DNA of 64,000 nucleotides from Flavobacterium sp. GT3R68 (GCF_007109225.1 NZ_VJZK01000004.1:62001-126000), one strand, 5' to 3'; numbered from the stretch's first letter, positions 19,497 to 29,118 are shown. Numbers and translations are program-made. The notes: a model not told the origin generated them from the sequence alone.

Positions 19497-21677
19497 TTAG
19501 TTTTTTAATTTTTTTGCCGGCTGGAATTTTTCCTGTCCGGTTTGCCATAATGAAAAACTGACTAAATCTCCAAGTGATTCGATTGACTTGGTTTTTGAAT
19601 TGCCCATACCGTGCCCGGCTTCAAAATCGGTGTAAAACAAAATTGGTTTGTCGGAACCATTGGCTGCCTGTAGTCGGGCGGCAAACTTGGCTGGTTCCCA
19701 TGCAATCACTCTCGGATCATTCATTCCGGCGGTAATTAATGTCGCCGGATAATTTACACCGTCTTTCACATGTAAATAGGAATCCATGGCTAACAGCCCT
19801 TGAAATTCTTCCTCATTTTTGACAGTTCCAAATTCGGGTGTATTGACAGGTCCGTTGGGGGAATTTTCCATTCTCACCGGATTCAGGCAACCCACCAATG
19901 GAACCGCTGCTGCAAAAAGATCAGGTCTTTCCGTTATGGCTCGTCCAATAAGTATTCCTCCTGCACTACCACTGGCAATGGCGATTTTCTTTGGGGAAGT
20001 ATATTTATTGGCGATGAGATATTCTGCGGAAGCAATCAAATCTTTCCAAGTATTTGGCTTGGTCGTCTTTTGACCCGCTTTATGCCACGCATCACCCATT
20101 TCACCACCACCCCTAACATGTGGAATGACCAAAATACCACCATAGGTACAATACGTTAAAAGAGAAGAACTGAAATAAGGATCCATCGATGCTCCATAAG
20201 CTCCATAACCGAACATCAAGACAGGATTATTGCTTTTCATTTCGGTTCTTTTATTCGAAATAATAGAAACCGGAACCATTACTCCATCATGAGAAGGTAC
20301 CATCACTTCTTTGACCACCAAATTATTAAATTCGGGATATTCAATTGCTTTTGACAGTGGTTGGTATTCAAAACTATTCGTTTCGGGACTGTACAGATAT
20401 CGCTTGGTAGGAGAGGTCCAGCCTGTAACGGTAATCCAGATATCGCTGAATCGTTCGTCTTTGGTTTCAAAAAAAGCGGAACCGGCTGCGAATGGTAGTT
20501 TTAATTCCACGGGTGTTGTTTTTTCATTTTCCAGAAAAAAGACTTTTGCCTGAACACCATTTTCAGTGATGCTGTAATAAAGTCCGTCTTTCGTTACAGC
20601 GAAATTCGTAATATGTCCTTTTTTAGGTTCCTTGATGACCGTTTTGGCATTTTTAATATTGGAATCACTGAAAGGGACTTTGATGATTTTATAATTCGGA
20701 GCATTTTTGAACGTGGAGTAATAGATATTTTCTTTACTGAATTTAAAATCGGTGACTTCATCACTTTGTTGGATCAGACTTTTCCAGGTCGTTGGCCCCT
20801 GATTATTAGGATATGGTGCGACATATACTTTATAGCGTTTATCGACAGTTATGACCATTCCAAAAAGAGTGTTCGAATTTTTATGGAAATAAACCATAGG
20901 AAATTCTTCCGGGAGGATTTTCAACTCCGGATTGGTAGTATTGGAAAAAAAATCGATGTCATTTTTGGGATCATCACCTACTTTGTGGATGTATGTTTTG
21001 GAATTCAATTCCCGATTCATGTTTTTGACGTCAGCGGAAGATAACCTGTTATACAGAAATGATTTGCCGTCAGGAAGCCAGGAAGCCGAACTGAACCAGC
21101 ATCGATCAATGATTTCCGGATAAATTTTCCCGTTAATGTCAATAATAATTAAATCGGAACTCTCGGAACCATTAGCAGCTATTTCAAATGCGGCTAAATC
21201 TCCTTTGTCATTTGGGCTTATAGAACTGATGGTGTAATGGATACCACTGCTTTTTTTATATTCCTCCGGATTGAATAGTAGTTTCTCTTCACCTTTGTAT
21301 CCTTGCCGATGGTATAATTTTCCGGTCTCATCCTCTGGATTGACTTTCAGATAAAAGTAATGGTCATTTTCCAAAATCCTCAAATTGTATATTATGGCGC
21401 CTTCCCTTTTATCCAATTCTAACAGTTTATTGAGCAATGCCTGTCTTTCCGGAATCGCATCTAACGTAGCTCTGGCATAATTGGCGTTGGATTTCATCCA
21501 ATCCAGAACCAGTGGATCTTCTAGGTTTTCCAGGTACCGATAAGGATCATTTACTTTGATGCCGTAATACTCGTCGGTCACCATTTTTACAGGTGTCAAC
21601 TGTGGTTTTATTTGGCCCTGTAGTGAAAAGATGCCAAAAATCAAAAACGCAAAGGGGAGAGTGAATCTAGTTTTCAT
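19497..21677 (-). CDS. Exported S9 family prolyl oligopeptidase
   Basis: Cleaves short peptides, typically after proline or basic residues. The 726 residues have a signal peptide (hydrophobic 7-20, then LQGQ), an N-terminal seven-bladed propeller region and a C-terminal alpha/beta-hydrolase domain. The nucleophile Ser lies in GSAGG, the Asp in MNDPRV and the His in GHGMG. GSAGG is closer to the oligopeptidase B consensus than to the GGSNGG of classical prolyl endopeptidase, while the propeller start (DPYRYLENLEDP) is shared by both. Probably periplasmic. About 110 nt of AT-rich DNA separates it from uvrB upstream. Confidence 0.9.
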   Translation of the reverse strand: MKTRFTLPFAFLIFGIFSLQGQIKPQLTPVKMVTDEYYGIKVNDPYRYLENLEDPLVLDWMKSNANYARATLDAIPERQALLNKLLELDKREGAIIYNLRILENDHYFYLKVNPEDETGKLYHRQGYKGEEKLLFNPEEYKKSSGIHYTISSISPNDKGDLAAFEIAANGSESSDLIIIDINGKIYPEIIDRCWFSSASWLPDGKSFLYNRLSSADVKNMNRELNSKTYIHKVGDDPKNDIDFFSNTTNPELKILPEEFPMVYFHKNSNTLFGMVITVDKRYKVYVAPYPNNQGPTTWKSLIQQSDEVTDFKFSKENIYYSTFKNAPNYKIIKVPFSDSNIKNAKTVIKEPKKGHITNFAVTKDGLYYSITENGVQAKVFFLENEKTTPVELKLPFAAGSAFFETKDERFSDIWITVTGWTSPTKRYLYSPETNSFEYQPLSKAIEYPEFNNLVVKEVMVPSHDGVMVPVSIISNKRTEMKSNNPVLMFGYGAYGASMDPYFSSSLLTYCTYGGILVIPHVRGGGEMGDAWHKAGQKTTKPNTWKDLIASAEYLIANKYTSPKKIAIASGSAGGILIGRAITERPDLFAAAVPLVGCLNPVRMENSPNGPVNTPEFGTVKNEEEFQGLLAMDSYLHVKDGVNYPATLITAGMNDPRVIAWEPAKFAARLQAANGSDKPILFYTDFEAGHGMGNSKTKSIESLGDLVSFSLWQTGQEKFQPAKKLKN

Positions 21678-21786
21678 ATCAATTGATTTTAATTAAATTC
21701 AAAAATTGAAAGACTAGGTAGACGTGTAGAGCAATGTAAAATTAAGTATTTATTTCAAATAACTGATTAATAGTTGTTTATAAATT

Positions 21787-23778
21787 TTAACTTAATTGTC
21801 CCTGAAGTTTTTTAATGTCGTCCCGAAGTTTGGCAGCCTGCATAAAATCCAAATCTTTGGCTGCTTTTTCCATGGCTTTGCGTTTTTCTCGGATGATTTT
21901 TTCGAGTTCAGGTTTGGACATATAGGCGGTATCCGGTTCTGCAGCTTTGCTGAATGTATGGCCCAGTTCGTATTCCACCAACGGGTTTTTGGTAAAGGCA
22001 CTTTCGATTTTCTTGTTCAGTGCTTGCGGTGTAATATTATTGACAGTATTAAAATTGATCTGCTTGCTTCTGCGATAATTCGTCTCATCAATTGTCTTTT
22101 GCATGCTGGCAGTAATCTTGTCTGCATACATTATCGCTTTTCCGTTAAGGTTTCTCGCAGCCCGGCCAATAGTTTGGGTCAAGGAACGATGGCTTCTTAA
22201 GAAACCTTCCTTATCGGCATCCAAAATCGCAACCAGGGAAACTTCCGGTAAATCCAATCCTTCACGCAGTAGATTCACCCCAATTAACACATCAAAAATC
22301 CCTTTACGCAAATCCTGCATGATTTCAATTCGTTCCAAAGTATCCACATCTGAATGGATGTAGCGGCAACGTATCGAGACTTTTGTTAAGTATTTTGCCA
22401 GTTCCTCGGCCATTCTTTTGGTTAAGGTTGTAACCAAAACCCGTTCGTCCACCTCACAGCGCAATTGAATTTCTTCAATAAGATCGTCAATTTGGTTCAA
22501 ACTCGGGCGCACTTCAATCACAGGATCCAACAATCCAGTCGGACGGATAACTTGCTCGATATACACACCATCGGTTTTCTGCAATTCATAATCTGCGGGT
22601 GTCGCCGATACATAAATGACTTGATTTTGCATCGCTTCAAATTCCTCAAATTTCAGCGGACGGTTGTCCATTGCTGCAGGAAGACGAAATCCATAATCCA
22701 CCAGATTTTCTTTTCTGCTTCGGTCTCCGCCATACATTGCATGTACTTGAGACAATGTGACGTGGCTTTCATCGACCACCATCAAATAATCTTTTGGGAA
22801 ATAATCCAATAAACAGAAAGGTCTTGTTCCGGGCAAACGGCCGTCCAGATATCGTGAATAATTCTCAATTCCTGAACAATAACCCAATTCCCTAATCATC
22901 TCCAAATCGAAATTGGTGCGTTCTTCAAGACGTTTGGCTTCCAGATGTTTACCGATTTCCTTGAAATAATCCATTTGTTTGACCAAATCCTGTTGGATTT
23001 CCCAGATAGCACTTCGCAGCACATCCGGTGAAGTCACAAACATATTGGCCGGATATATATTTAGCTTATCGTATTTCTCAACTACTTTCGAATTTTTAAT
23101 ATCAAATGATTCGATTTCCTCAATGTCATCACCAAAGAAATGAATCCGGAACGGATCATCACCATAGCTTGGGAATACCTCTACCGTATCGCCTTTAATC
23201 CTGAAATTCCCCGCTGAGAAATCGGCTTCTGTTCTGGCATACAAACTTTGCACCAATTGCTGCAACAATTTGGTTCGCGATATGACTTGGTTTTTGGCAA
23301 TCGAAATAACATTTTTTTGAAATTCCACCGGATTTCCAATACCGTATAAACACGAAACCGAAGCAACGACAATAATGTCCCGCCGCCCCGAAAGCAGGGA
23401 TGAGGTTGTGCTCAAACGCATCTTTTCAAGTTCTTCATTGATAGATAAATCTTTTTCAATGAAAACACCGGTTGTCGGAATGAAAGCTTCGGGTTGGTAA
23501 TAATCGTAATAGGATACAAAATATTCAACCGCATTATCGGGAAAGAATTGTTTGAATTCGGAGTACAATTGGGCCGCCAATGTTTTATTATGAGCCAATA
23601 CTAAAGTAGGCCGCTGTACTTCTTCAATGACATTAGCCACAGTAAATGTCTTTCCGGAACCTGTCACGCCTAGTAATGTCTGAAAACGTTCGCCATCAAC
23701 CAAACCCTGAGCTAATTTTTCAATCGCCTGCGGCTGGTCGCCTTTTGGTTGGTAATCAGATACTACTTTGAATTTCAT
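21787..23778 (-). CDS. uvrB: Excinuclease ABC subunit B
   Basis: The damage-verifying helicase-like subunit of nucleotide excision repair. The 663 residues have Walker A GVTGSGKT near residue 40, the beta-hairpin region following YYDYYQPEAF, the DEAD-type VDESHVTLSQ box, the motif VI-like GRAARN segment and a C-terminal UVR domain (EKIIREKRKAMEKAAKDLDF). The length is standard. Start at ATG 23778 agrees with the usual FKVVSDYQPKGDQP N-terminus. A well-spaced promoter lies within the end of the sigma factor gene upstream, so it can be expressed independently of that gene. Confidence 0.98.
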   Translation of the reverse strand: MKFKVVSDYQPKGDQPQAIEKLAQGLVDGERFQTLLGVTGSGKTFTVANVIEEVQRPTLVLAHNKTLAAQLYSEFKQFFPDNAVEYFVSYYDYYQPEAFIPTTGVFIEKDLSINEELEKMRLSTTSSLLSGRRDIIVVASVSCLYGIGNPVEFQKNVISIAKNQVISRTKLLQQLVQSLYARTEADFSAGNFRIKGDTVEVFPSYGDDPFRIHFFGDDIEEIESFDIKNSKVVEKYDKLNIYPANMFVTSPDVLRSAIWEIQQDLVKQMDYFKEIGKHLEAKRLEERTNFDLEMIRELGYCSGIENYSRYLDGRLPGTRPFCLLDYFPKDYLMVVDESHVTLSQVHAMYGGDRSRKENLVDYGFRLPAAMDNRPLKFEEFEAMQNQVIYVSATPADYELQKTDGVYIEQVIRPTGLLDPVIEVRPSLNQIDDLIEEIQLRCEVDERVLVTTLTKRMAEELAKYLTKVSIRCRYIHSDVDTLERIEIMQDLRKGIFDVLIGVNLLREGLDLPEVSLVAILDADKEGFLRSHRSLTQTIGRAARNLNGKAIMYADKITASMQKTIDETNYRRSKQINFNTVNNITPQALNKKIESAFTKNPLVEYELGHTFSKAAEPDTAYMSKPELEKIIREKRKAMEKAAKDLDFMQAAKLRDDIKKLQGQLS

Positions 23779-23805
23779 TTATATTGTTTATTACTGTGGA
23801 ATCTA

Positions 23806-23834
23806 CAAAAGTACGAAGTTTGGTTTATTTGCAA
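23806..23834 (-). promoter_or_regulatory. Putative uvrB promoter
   Basis: On the minus strand, TTG (23834-23832), an 18-nt spacer and TACTTTTG (23813-23806), 27 nt before the uvrB start. The upstream box lies inside the last codons of the sigma factor gene. Confidence 0.45.
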
Positions 23835-24358
23835 ACCTTACAATTTTCTTTTTCTTGGTGCTCCCCGATAAGAAGTCCTTTGGAGTTTAACTTATAGTCA
23901 CAACAACTCATAAAACCTTCCTGCAACAATTTACGTCCGCGTTGGATTCTGGATTTGGCACCCGAAAGTGAAATGTGTAATATCTCAGCTACCTCATTTT
24001 GTTTTTTACCATTGATTTCACTCAATAGTAATGCTTCTTTGTATTTATCCGGAAGCGAATTAATCATGGGCAAGATGCAGTTTTTAGCCGAATGGTCATA
24101 ATTTTCTTCGATTTCTGCAGGTTCCAATAATGGTGGCTGCCTAGAACTATTTTTGAAATGATCCATAATCGCATTATGCGCGACTGTGTAAAGCCAAGAT
24201 TTCAGGCTTTCCGTATTTTTTACTTTATTTACATTCAGGTGGATTTTTATAAAAACTTCCTGCAGGATATCTTTGGTAATATACTCATCCTTTACTTTAC
24301 TGAAGATGTATTTTTTCAGCATTCCGGAAAAATCCTCCCATATATTATGTGTTTCCAT
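23825..24358 (-). CDS. SigZ-like ECF sigma factor with Cys-rich tail
   Basis: 177 residues of the extracytoplasmic-function sigma-70 family. Region 2 includes YITKDILQEVFIKIH and SLKSWLYTVAHNAIMDHF; region 4 includes LPDKYKEALLLSEINGKKQNEVAEIL and SGAKSRIQRGR. The last 30 residues contain a CC pair and a terminal CKVCK, a four-Cys tail that typifies SigZ-like factors and could bind a metal or sense redox state. No anti-sigma gene is adjacent. The gene upstream encodes an 11-Cys mini-protein, which supports a metal or thiol link, but this is inference. Confidence 0.85.
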   Translation of the reverse strand: METHNIWEDFSGMLKKYIFSKVKDEYITKDILQEVFIKIHLNVNKVKNTESLKSWLYTVAHNAIMDHFKNSSRQPPLLEPAEIEENYDHSAKNCILPMINSLPDKYKEALLLSEINGKKQNEVAEILHISLSGAKSRIQRGRKLLQEGFMSCCDYKLNSKGLLIGEHQEKENCKVCK

Positions 24359-24380
24359 AATCTAATTTCATATAAAGATA

Positions 24381-24410
24381 AAACCCAAAAACAAGATTGC
24401 TTTTGGGTTT
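24381..24410 (-). terminator. Hairpin between Cys-rich gene and sigma factor (terminator or attenuator)
   Basis: AAACCCAAAA pairs perfectly over 10 bp with TTTTGGGTTT across a 10-nt loop, followed on the minus strand by a T-rich stretch. It lies 9 nt after the mini-gene stop codon and 22 nt before the sigma factor start. Confidence 0.6.
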
Positions 24411-24419
24411 TGGATTTAT

Positions 24420-24536
24420 TTAGCATTTGCAATCGCCACAGTCACAATTTTCACAAGTGCAGCTGGCACATTGTCCATTTTGACATTCGGTACATTTACA
24501 AGTACATTTTTTGGTATTCTCTTCGGTATTTTTCAT
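24420..24536 (-). CDS. 38-residue metallothionein-like Cys-rich protein
   Basis: Read directly from the minus strand: a complete small frame from ATG (24536) to TAA (24420). It starts MKNTEENTKK and then carries 11 cysteines in the last 28 residues, mostly as CxC and CxxC pairs, with no aromatics and few hydrophobics. This composition is typical of metallothioneins and other soft-metal-binding mini-proteins. It is too dense in Cys for a zinc finger or a lantibiotic. It sits directly upstream of the SigZ-like gene and may be cotranscribed with it through the hairpin at 24381. Which metal it binds, if any, is unknown. Confidence 0.72.
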   Translation of the reverse strand: MKNTEENTKKCTCKCTECQNGQCASCTCENCDCGDCKC

Positions 24537-24609
24537 TTCGTTAAAAATTTAAAGTTATATACATAAGACTTTAGATTTCCAAAAAAGACGCAAAATGAAC
24601 TACTTTTTT

Positions 24610-25563
24610 TTAATATTGCCACTTTTTCTGCTGGATTTCACTCAGAAAAGTCCATGCCACAATTCGGCTGGTCTTTTGGCCCTGAGCCATATCAATCGTT
24701 TTGACGGTAACAGCATTGACTTTATTTAACGTTTTGTAGATGCTGGAAAGATTGTCTTTTTTGGATACCAAAGTGGTAAACCATAAACATTGCATCGGAT
24801 ACTTCGCACTCTCATATATCATTTGAGTGATAAAACCCAGTTCACCTCCTTCACACCATAATTCAGCATTTTGACCTCCAAAATTCAGCACAGGTTTTGT
24901 GGTTTTGGTGTTTTCCAAATTATTGATTTTCCGTATCGTACTTTTTGTTGCTTCCGCCTGAGAGGAATGAAAAGGAGGATTACATATCGTAAAAGCGAAT
25001 TTGTCTTCGGGTTCCATTATGTTTTTAAAGATAAAACGGGATTCAATCTGCAATTGCAGGCTGATGGCGTCAATCAGTTTGGGATTGGCTTCAATGATTT
25101 TTTTGCAATTCTGAATCGCAGCTTCATCAATGTCGGTTCCGACAAAACTCCATCCGTACACTGAATTTCCAATAATAGGATAAATGCAGTTGGCACCAAT
25201 ACCGACATCCAACCCTTGGACAGTCTCGCCTTCGGGAATGATTCCGTTATTGGTCGAAGCCAGTAAATCAGCGATATAATGGATGTAATCGGCTCTTCCG
25301 GGGATTGGTGGACACAGATAATTTTGCGGGATATCCCAATCCTGGATGTCGTAATATTCAATAAGCAGTGCCTTGTTTAAAGCCTTAACAGCATCAGGAT
25401 TACTAAAATCTATAGTTTCGATATCGTGTTGATTAATCCCTACAAATTTTTCCAATTGGGGATTACTCAATATTAATTGTTTGAAGTCATAACCCGATCG
25501 GTGAAGATTTTTTGGGTGCATATTCGTTTTTTCTATAATTTCTTTCGGTTTCATTTCTTTCAT
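24610..25563 (-). CDS. rlmF: 23S rRNA (adenine(1618)-N6)-methyltransferase
   Basis: Methylates A1618 of 23S rRNA using SAM. The 317 residues contain the family-specific start region (NLHRSGYDFKQL), the SAM site GLDVGIGANCIYP (near 118) and the N6-adenine signature NPPF in TICNPPFHSS. These fit the RlmF/YbiN family well. Two in-frame ATG codons, at 25563 and 25554, lead into the conserved part; the first is given. A CAAAGATA complement (TATCTTTG on the minus strand) at 25578-25571 lies just before the start as a -7-like box. It is a single gene with no obvious operon partner. Confidence 0.93.
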   Translation of the reverse strand: MKEMKPKEIIEKTNMHPKNLHRSGYDFKQLILSNPQLEKFVGINQHDIETIDFSNPDAVKALNKALLIEYYDIQDWDIPQNYLCPPIPGRADYIHYIADLLASTNNGIIPEGETVQGLDVGIGANCIYPIIGNSVYGWSFVGTDIDEAAIQNCKKIIEANPKLIDAISLQLQIESRFIFKNIMEPEDKFAFTICNPPFHSSQAEATKSTIRKINNLENTKTTKPVLNFGGQNAELWCEGGELGFITQMIYESAKYPMQCLWFTTLVSKKDNLSSIYKTLNKVNAVTVKTIDMAQGQKTSRIVAWTFLSEIQQKKWQY

Positions 25564-25695
25564 TTCACTGCAAAGATAAGCAATCCATTTTTGGCAAAAT
25601 CAGGAGTTTATGAAATGATTCGAAGGATTTAGTGCGGTTTCGTATTGGAGAATTAAAAATTATGTACTTTTAAGAGATAAACAAAATGTGACTTC

Positions 25696-26565
25696 ATGAC
25701 AAGAAAAGGGTTTAAATTTCGGTGTAAAATAAAATACATCCTTTTTGGAGTATTGTTTTCCTATGTCATTTTTTGTCAGTCCTGTATGATGATGCGCACG
25801 TCACCTAAAAAGACCAAAAAATTTTTCGATAAAGCGCAAATTGGGTTTGTAGATAAGAAAATAATTGTTGACGGACATAAGCTCCACTATGTCCAGACAG
25901 GAACCGAAAACAAACCTACTTTGGTTTTTATCCATGGTTCTCCCGGAAGTTGGGATGCTTATAAAAACTATTTGATTGATACATTATTACTTCAAAAATA
26001 CCGGATGATTTCAATAGACCGTCCCGGTTTTGGAAATAGTGAATTTGGCGAAGCCCAAGATTTGAAAACCCAATCTCGATTACTTGTTGGTTTTTTGAAA
26101 ACGATTGATAATAAACAATCGATTGCTCTGGTAGGTCATTCCATGGGTGGACCGTTAATCGTCAAAATGGCAACAGAAGAACCTTCTAAATACAAACATT
26201 TAATCATTTTGGCTGGTTCGATTGACCCCAATGCAGAGAAACCTGAAAAGTGGCGTTACGTCATACAAATGAAACCCATCCGATATTTGATTCCGGGTGC
26301 AATGCGTCCGGCGAATGACGAATTATGGTGGCTGAAACAGGATTTGGTTGATATGGAACCTTTCCTTAAAAATATTACCTGTGATGTGACCATTATTCAT
26401 GGGACAAAAGACCGATTGGTTCCTTACAGTAATGTCGCTTTTATGAAAAGAGTGTTTGTAAATGCCAAATCCATCGATATTATTTCAATTCAGGATGCTG
26501 ATCATTTTATTCCGTGGAGTGATTTTGAAACGATCCGGAAAGCATTACTGGAATTGAAATTATAA
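25696..26565 (+). CDS. Alpha/beta hydrolase lipoprotein
   Basis: 289 residues with an N-terminal hydrophobic segment ending FCQSC. This is a plausible lipobox, so the mature protein is probably anchored in a membrane from the periplasmic side. The rest is a classical alpha/beta-hydrolase: oxyanion segment VFIHGSPGSWD, nucleophile elbow GHSMGG, a late Asp in IHGTKDRLVP and the catalytic His in DADHFIPW. Substrate is not evident; epoxide hydrolase, haloperoxidase and esterase relatives share these motifs. Its TAA is followed with no gap by the last codon of the converging thiamine gene, so both transcripts must run into each other. Confidence 0.85.
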   Translation: MTRKGFKFRCKIKYILFGVLFSYVIFCQSCMMMRTSPKKTKKFFDKAQIGFVDKKIIVDGHKLHYVQTGTENKPTLVFIHGSPGSWDAYKNYLIDTLLLQKYRMISIDRPGFGNSEFGEAQDLKTQSRLLVGFLKTIDNKQSIALVGHSMGGPLIVKMATEEPSKYKHLIILAGSIDPNAEKPEKWRYVIQMKPIRYLIPGAMRPANDELWWLKQDLVDMEPFLKNITCDVTIIHGTKDRLVPYSNVAFMKRVFVNAKSIDIISIQDADHFIPWSDFETIRKALLELKL

Positions 26566-27228
26566 TCAATCAAAACACTCCATTAGCAATAAATCGCCTT
26601 CGTCGTGTTCAATTTTTACGATACCGTCTGCGGCTACATGGTTGCTGCTCCCGGTTCGGTAACCAATTGTCAGGCTATCATTGGTTAAAGGATAAAATAA
26701 ATTCTCGGAATGGATTCCCGTTACATGTCCAATAGGAATTAAAGAAATTGGAGTATTGACCGGATACCATTTTTCATATTTCTTAGGTAATAAAAAGACT
26801 TTGGAATGATCATCGAGAATAACGATTTTCAGCTGTTCGCGATACTGCACCATATTTGTTAAGTTGGATATTGTATGATCGGCCCGTTTTCCGGTTGCCC
26901 AAACCACATTCACCGCAGGAATATTTCTTTCGTAGAGGTAATCAAAAGCTTTTTCCAGATCGGTTTTATTCTGGTCCGGCGTGTGTACGATCTCAATAGG
27001 ATACTGCATTTCCCTATAATGACTGGCATCAAAACCACGGTCGAAATCCCCCAATAACACGTCGACTTTTATGCCCAATTCCAACACCCGTTCGATAGCA
27101 GAATCCAGAACAATAACTAATGGTGACCATTCCAATAATTGTCCGAGTAATTCATTACTGCAGGCTGCGCCATTGGCAATGATTAAGGCAGGTTCCTGAT
27201 CATCGCGAACGATATGGTGTGAAGACAT
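26566..27228 (-). CDS. Thiamine pyrophosphokinase
   Basis: Converts thiamine to thiamine diphosphate with ATP. The 220 residues contain the family motifs in order: IANGAACSNE, GDFDRG (usually GDFDS), TPDQNKTDLEKAF and ATGKRADHTISN, followed by a C-terminal beta-rich B1-binding domain ending in HDEGDLLL. This matches the TPK fold over the full length. The DR in place of DS at the metal site is a small deviation. The gene ends at the base next to the converging hydrolase stop codon. The icd terminator lies just upstream, so transcription starts in the short gap near 27230-27270. Confidence 0.9.
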   Translation of the reverse strand: MSSHHIVRDDQEPALIIANGAACSNELLGQLLEWSPLVIVLDSAIERVLELGIKVDVLLGDFDRGFDASHYREMQYPIEIVHTPDQNKTDLEKAFDYLYERNIPAVNVVWATGKRADHTISNLTNMVQYREQLKIVILDDHSKVFLLPKKYEKWYPVNTPISLIPIGHVTGIHSENLFYPLTNDSLTIGYRTGSSNHVAADGIVKIEHDEGDLLLMECFD

Positions 27229-27270
27229 AGGTTGAAGTTTATCGTTTCAAAATTAAGCATTTTTAAAATA

Positions 27271-27300
27271 AAAAAGACGACTGTTTCCAGCCGTCTTTAA
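27271..27300 (-). terminator. Terminator after icd
   Basis: AAAGACG/CGTCTTT stem with an inner CTG/CAG pairing; the minus strand ends in a long T run. Confidence 0.75.
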
Positions 27301-27318
27301 TGTAGATATTGAAAAAGC

Positions 27319-28542
27319 TTATGCTAATTTAGCGTCAAGGTTTACTTTAATTGCAGCTAAGAAATCTTCTGTAGTCAGATAATCGGCGCTTGTAAGACCT
27401 TCCGGTTTTACCAACATCGCTAAATCTTTCGTCATTTTTCCGCTTTCAACCGTATCGATACATACTTGTTCCAAGGTTAAACAGAAATCAATTAATTCCT
27501 TATTACCGTCCAATTTACCTCTGTGTTCCAATCCTCTGGTCCACGCAAAAATTGACGCGATAGGGTTGGTTGAAGTTGCCTTTCCTTGTTGGTGTTGTCT
27601 GAAGTGTCTGGTTACTGTACCGTGGGCCGCTTCTGCTTCAACCGTTTTTCCGTCAGGAGTAACCAAAACCGAAGTCATTAACCCCAAAGAACCAAATCCT
27701 TGCGCTACGGTATCCGATTGTACATCCCCATCGTAGTTCTTACAAGCCCAAACAAAACCACCGCTCCATTTCATTGCCGAAGCAACCATGTCGTCGATTA
27801 GTCTGTGTTCGTATGTAATTTTTAAAGTTTCAAATTTTGCTCTGTAATCCTTTTGGTAAACTTCCTCAAAAATATCTTTGAAACGACCATCATAGGCTTT
27901 CAAAATCGTGTTTTTTGTAGAAAGGTATAAAGGCCATTTTTTTGTCAAAGCCATTTGGAATGATGAATGTGCAAAACCGTAGATGCTTTCATCTGTGTTG
28001 TACATTGCCATTGCAACGCCATCTCCTTCATAATCATACACTTCCCAAGTTTGTGTTTCACCTTCTTCAGGAACAAAAGTCATGGTTAATTTTCCTTTTC
28101 CTTTAATCACGGTATCCGTTGCTTTGTATTGATCTCCAAAAGCGTGACGACCAATAACGATTGGTTTAGTCCAGCCCTGAACATAACGCGGTACGTTGCT
28201 CATGATAATTGGCTCTCTGAAAACGGTTCCACCAACGATATTACGAATCGTTCCGTTTGGTGATTTCCACATTTTAGAAAGATTGAATTCTTTTACACGG
28301 TCTTCATCAGGAGTAATGGTGGCACATTTGATACCCACATTGTATTTTTTGATGGCTTCAGCCGAATCAACAGTGATTTGGTCTTTGGTCGCTTCTCTGC
28401 TTTCAATGCCTAAATCATAATATTTAATATCCAATTCAAGATAAGGAAGAATTAATTTGTCTTTAATGAAGGCCCAGATAATTCTTGTCATTTCATCACC
28501 ATCCAGTTCTACAACCGGATTAGCTACTTTAATTTTTGTCAT
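27319..28542 (-). CDS. icd: NADP-dependent isocitrate dehydrogenase (eukaryote-like class)
   Basis: Oxidative decarboxylation of isocitrate to 2-oxoglutarate in the TCA cycle. The 407 residues match the roughly 400-residue dimeric class also found in animals and yeast, not the E. coli Icd class. The start is [15 protein letters not shown], followed by the substrate segment [19 protein letters not shown] and the C-terminal [12 protein letters not shown] coenzyme loop. The minus-strand box TATATTTG (28591-28584) lies about 42 nt before the start. Together with sucC, which lies elsewhere in the window, it marks an aerobic TCA cycle. Confidence 0.96.
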   Translation of the reverse strand: MTKIKVANPVVELDGDEMTRIIWAFIKDKLILPYLELDIKYYDLGIESREATKDQITVDSAEAIKKYNVGIKCATITPDEDRVKEFNLSKMWKSPNGTIRNIVGGTVFREPIIMSNVPRYVQGWTKPIVIGRHAFGDQYKATDTVIKGKGKLTMTFVPEEGETQTWEVYDYEGDGVAMAMYNTDESIYGFAHSSFQMALTKKWPLYLSTKNTILKAYDGRFKDIFEEVYQKDYRAKFETLKITYEHRLIDDMVASAMKWSGGFVWACKNYDGDVQSDTVAQGFGSLGLMTSVLVTPDGKTVEAEAAHGTVTRHFRQHQQGKATSTNPIASIFAWTRGLEHRGKLDGNKELIDFCLTLEQVCIDTVESGKMTKDLAMLVKPEGLTSADYLTTEDFLAAIKVNLDAKLA

Positions 28543-28720
28543 ACTATTGGTGTGTTATTTTGTTGAATTTGCAATCTTGTTCGCAAATATAAAAAAATCA
28601 AAGTTCATTAGTAAATGTTATCTAATTTAGTTTTGATTGCAAACAATCTTTTAATGAATTGATATTTTTCGAGTACTTAATTCCGAATGTGGTAATTTTC
28701 GGAATTAATATTTATCAAAA

Positions 28721-28750
28721 AAAAAGTCCCGACAATGTCAGGACTTTTAT
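28721..28750 (-). terminator. Terminator after rplS
   Basis: AAAAGTCC/GGACTTTT with an inner GAC/GTC pair; on the minus strand it ends in a run of nine T. A second hairpin (AATTCCGAA/TTCGGAATT) lies at 28679-28705. Confidence 0.85.
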
Positions 28751-28767
28751 AATAAAGGGATAGTAGA

Positions 28768-29118
28768 CTATCTTCTTTTATCTCTAATTTTTGCTTTCTT
28801 ACCAGTAAGTTCTCTGAAGTAGAAAATTCTAGCTCTACGAACTGCACCTTTTTTGTTGATTTCAATTTTTTGCAAAGCAGGCAAGTTTACCGGGAAGATA
28901 CGTTCAACTCCTACAGCACCTGACATTTTACGGATAGTAAAAGTTTCAGTATTTGCAGAACCTCTTCTTTGGATAACTACACCTTTGAAAAACTGAGTTC
29001 TAGTTTTTTCACCCTCTTTAATTTCGTAGAATACAGTGATAGTATCACCAGCTCCGAATACAGGGAAATCTTTTCTTGTTACGAATTCGTCCTGAACGAA
29101 TTTCATTAAATCTGCCAT
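28768..29118 (-). CDS. rplS: 50S ribosomal protein L19
   Basis: A structural protein at the 30S-50S interface. The 116 residues match L19 throughout: FGAGDTITVFYEIKEGEKTRTQFFKGVVIQRRG, then RKMSGAVGVERIFPVN and the basic C-terminus RRARIFYFRELTGKKAKIRDKRR-like tail. The minus-strand box TATCTTTG at 29202-29195 suggests a leader of about 70 nt. trmD lies upstream at 29278 on the same strand, the classical trmD-rplS neighbourhood, but with 159 nt between them and its own -7 box. Confidence 0.97.
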   Translation of the reverse strand: MADLMKFVQDEFVTRKDFPVFGAGDTITVFYEIKEGEKTRTQFFKGVVIQRRGSANTETFTIRKMSGAVGVERIFPVNLPALQKIEINKKGAVRRARIFYFRELTGKKAKIRDKRR

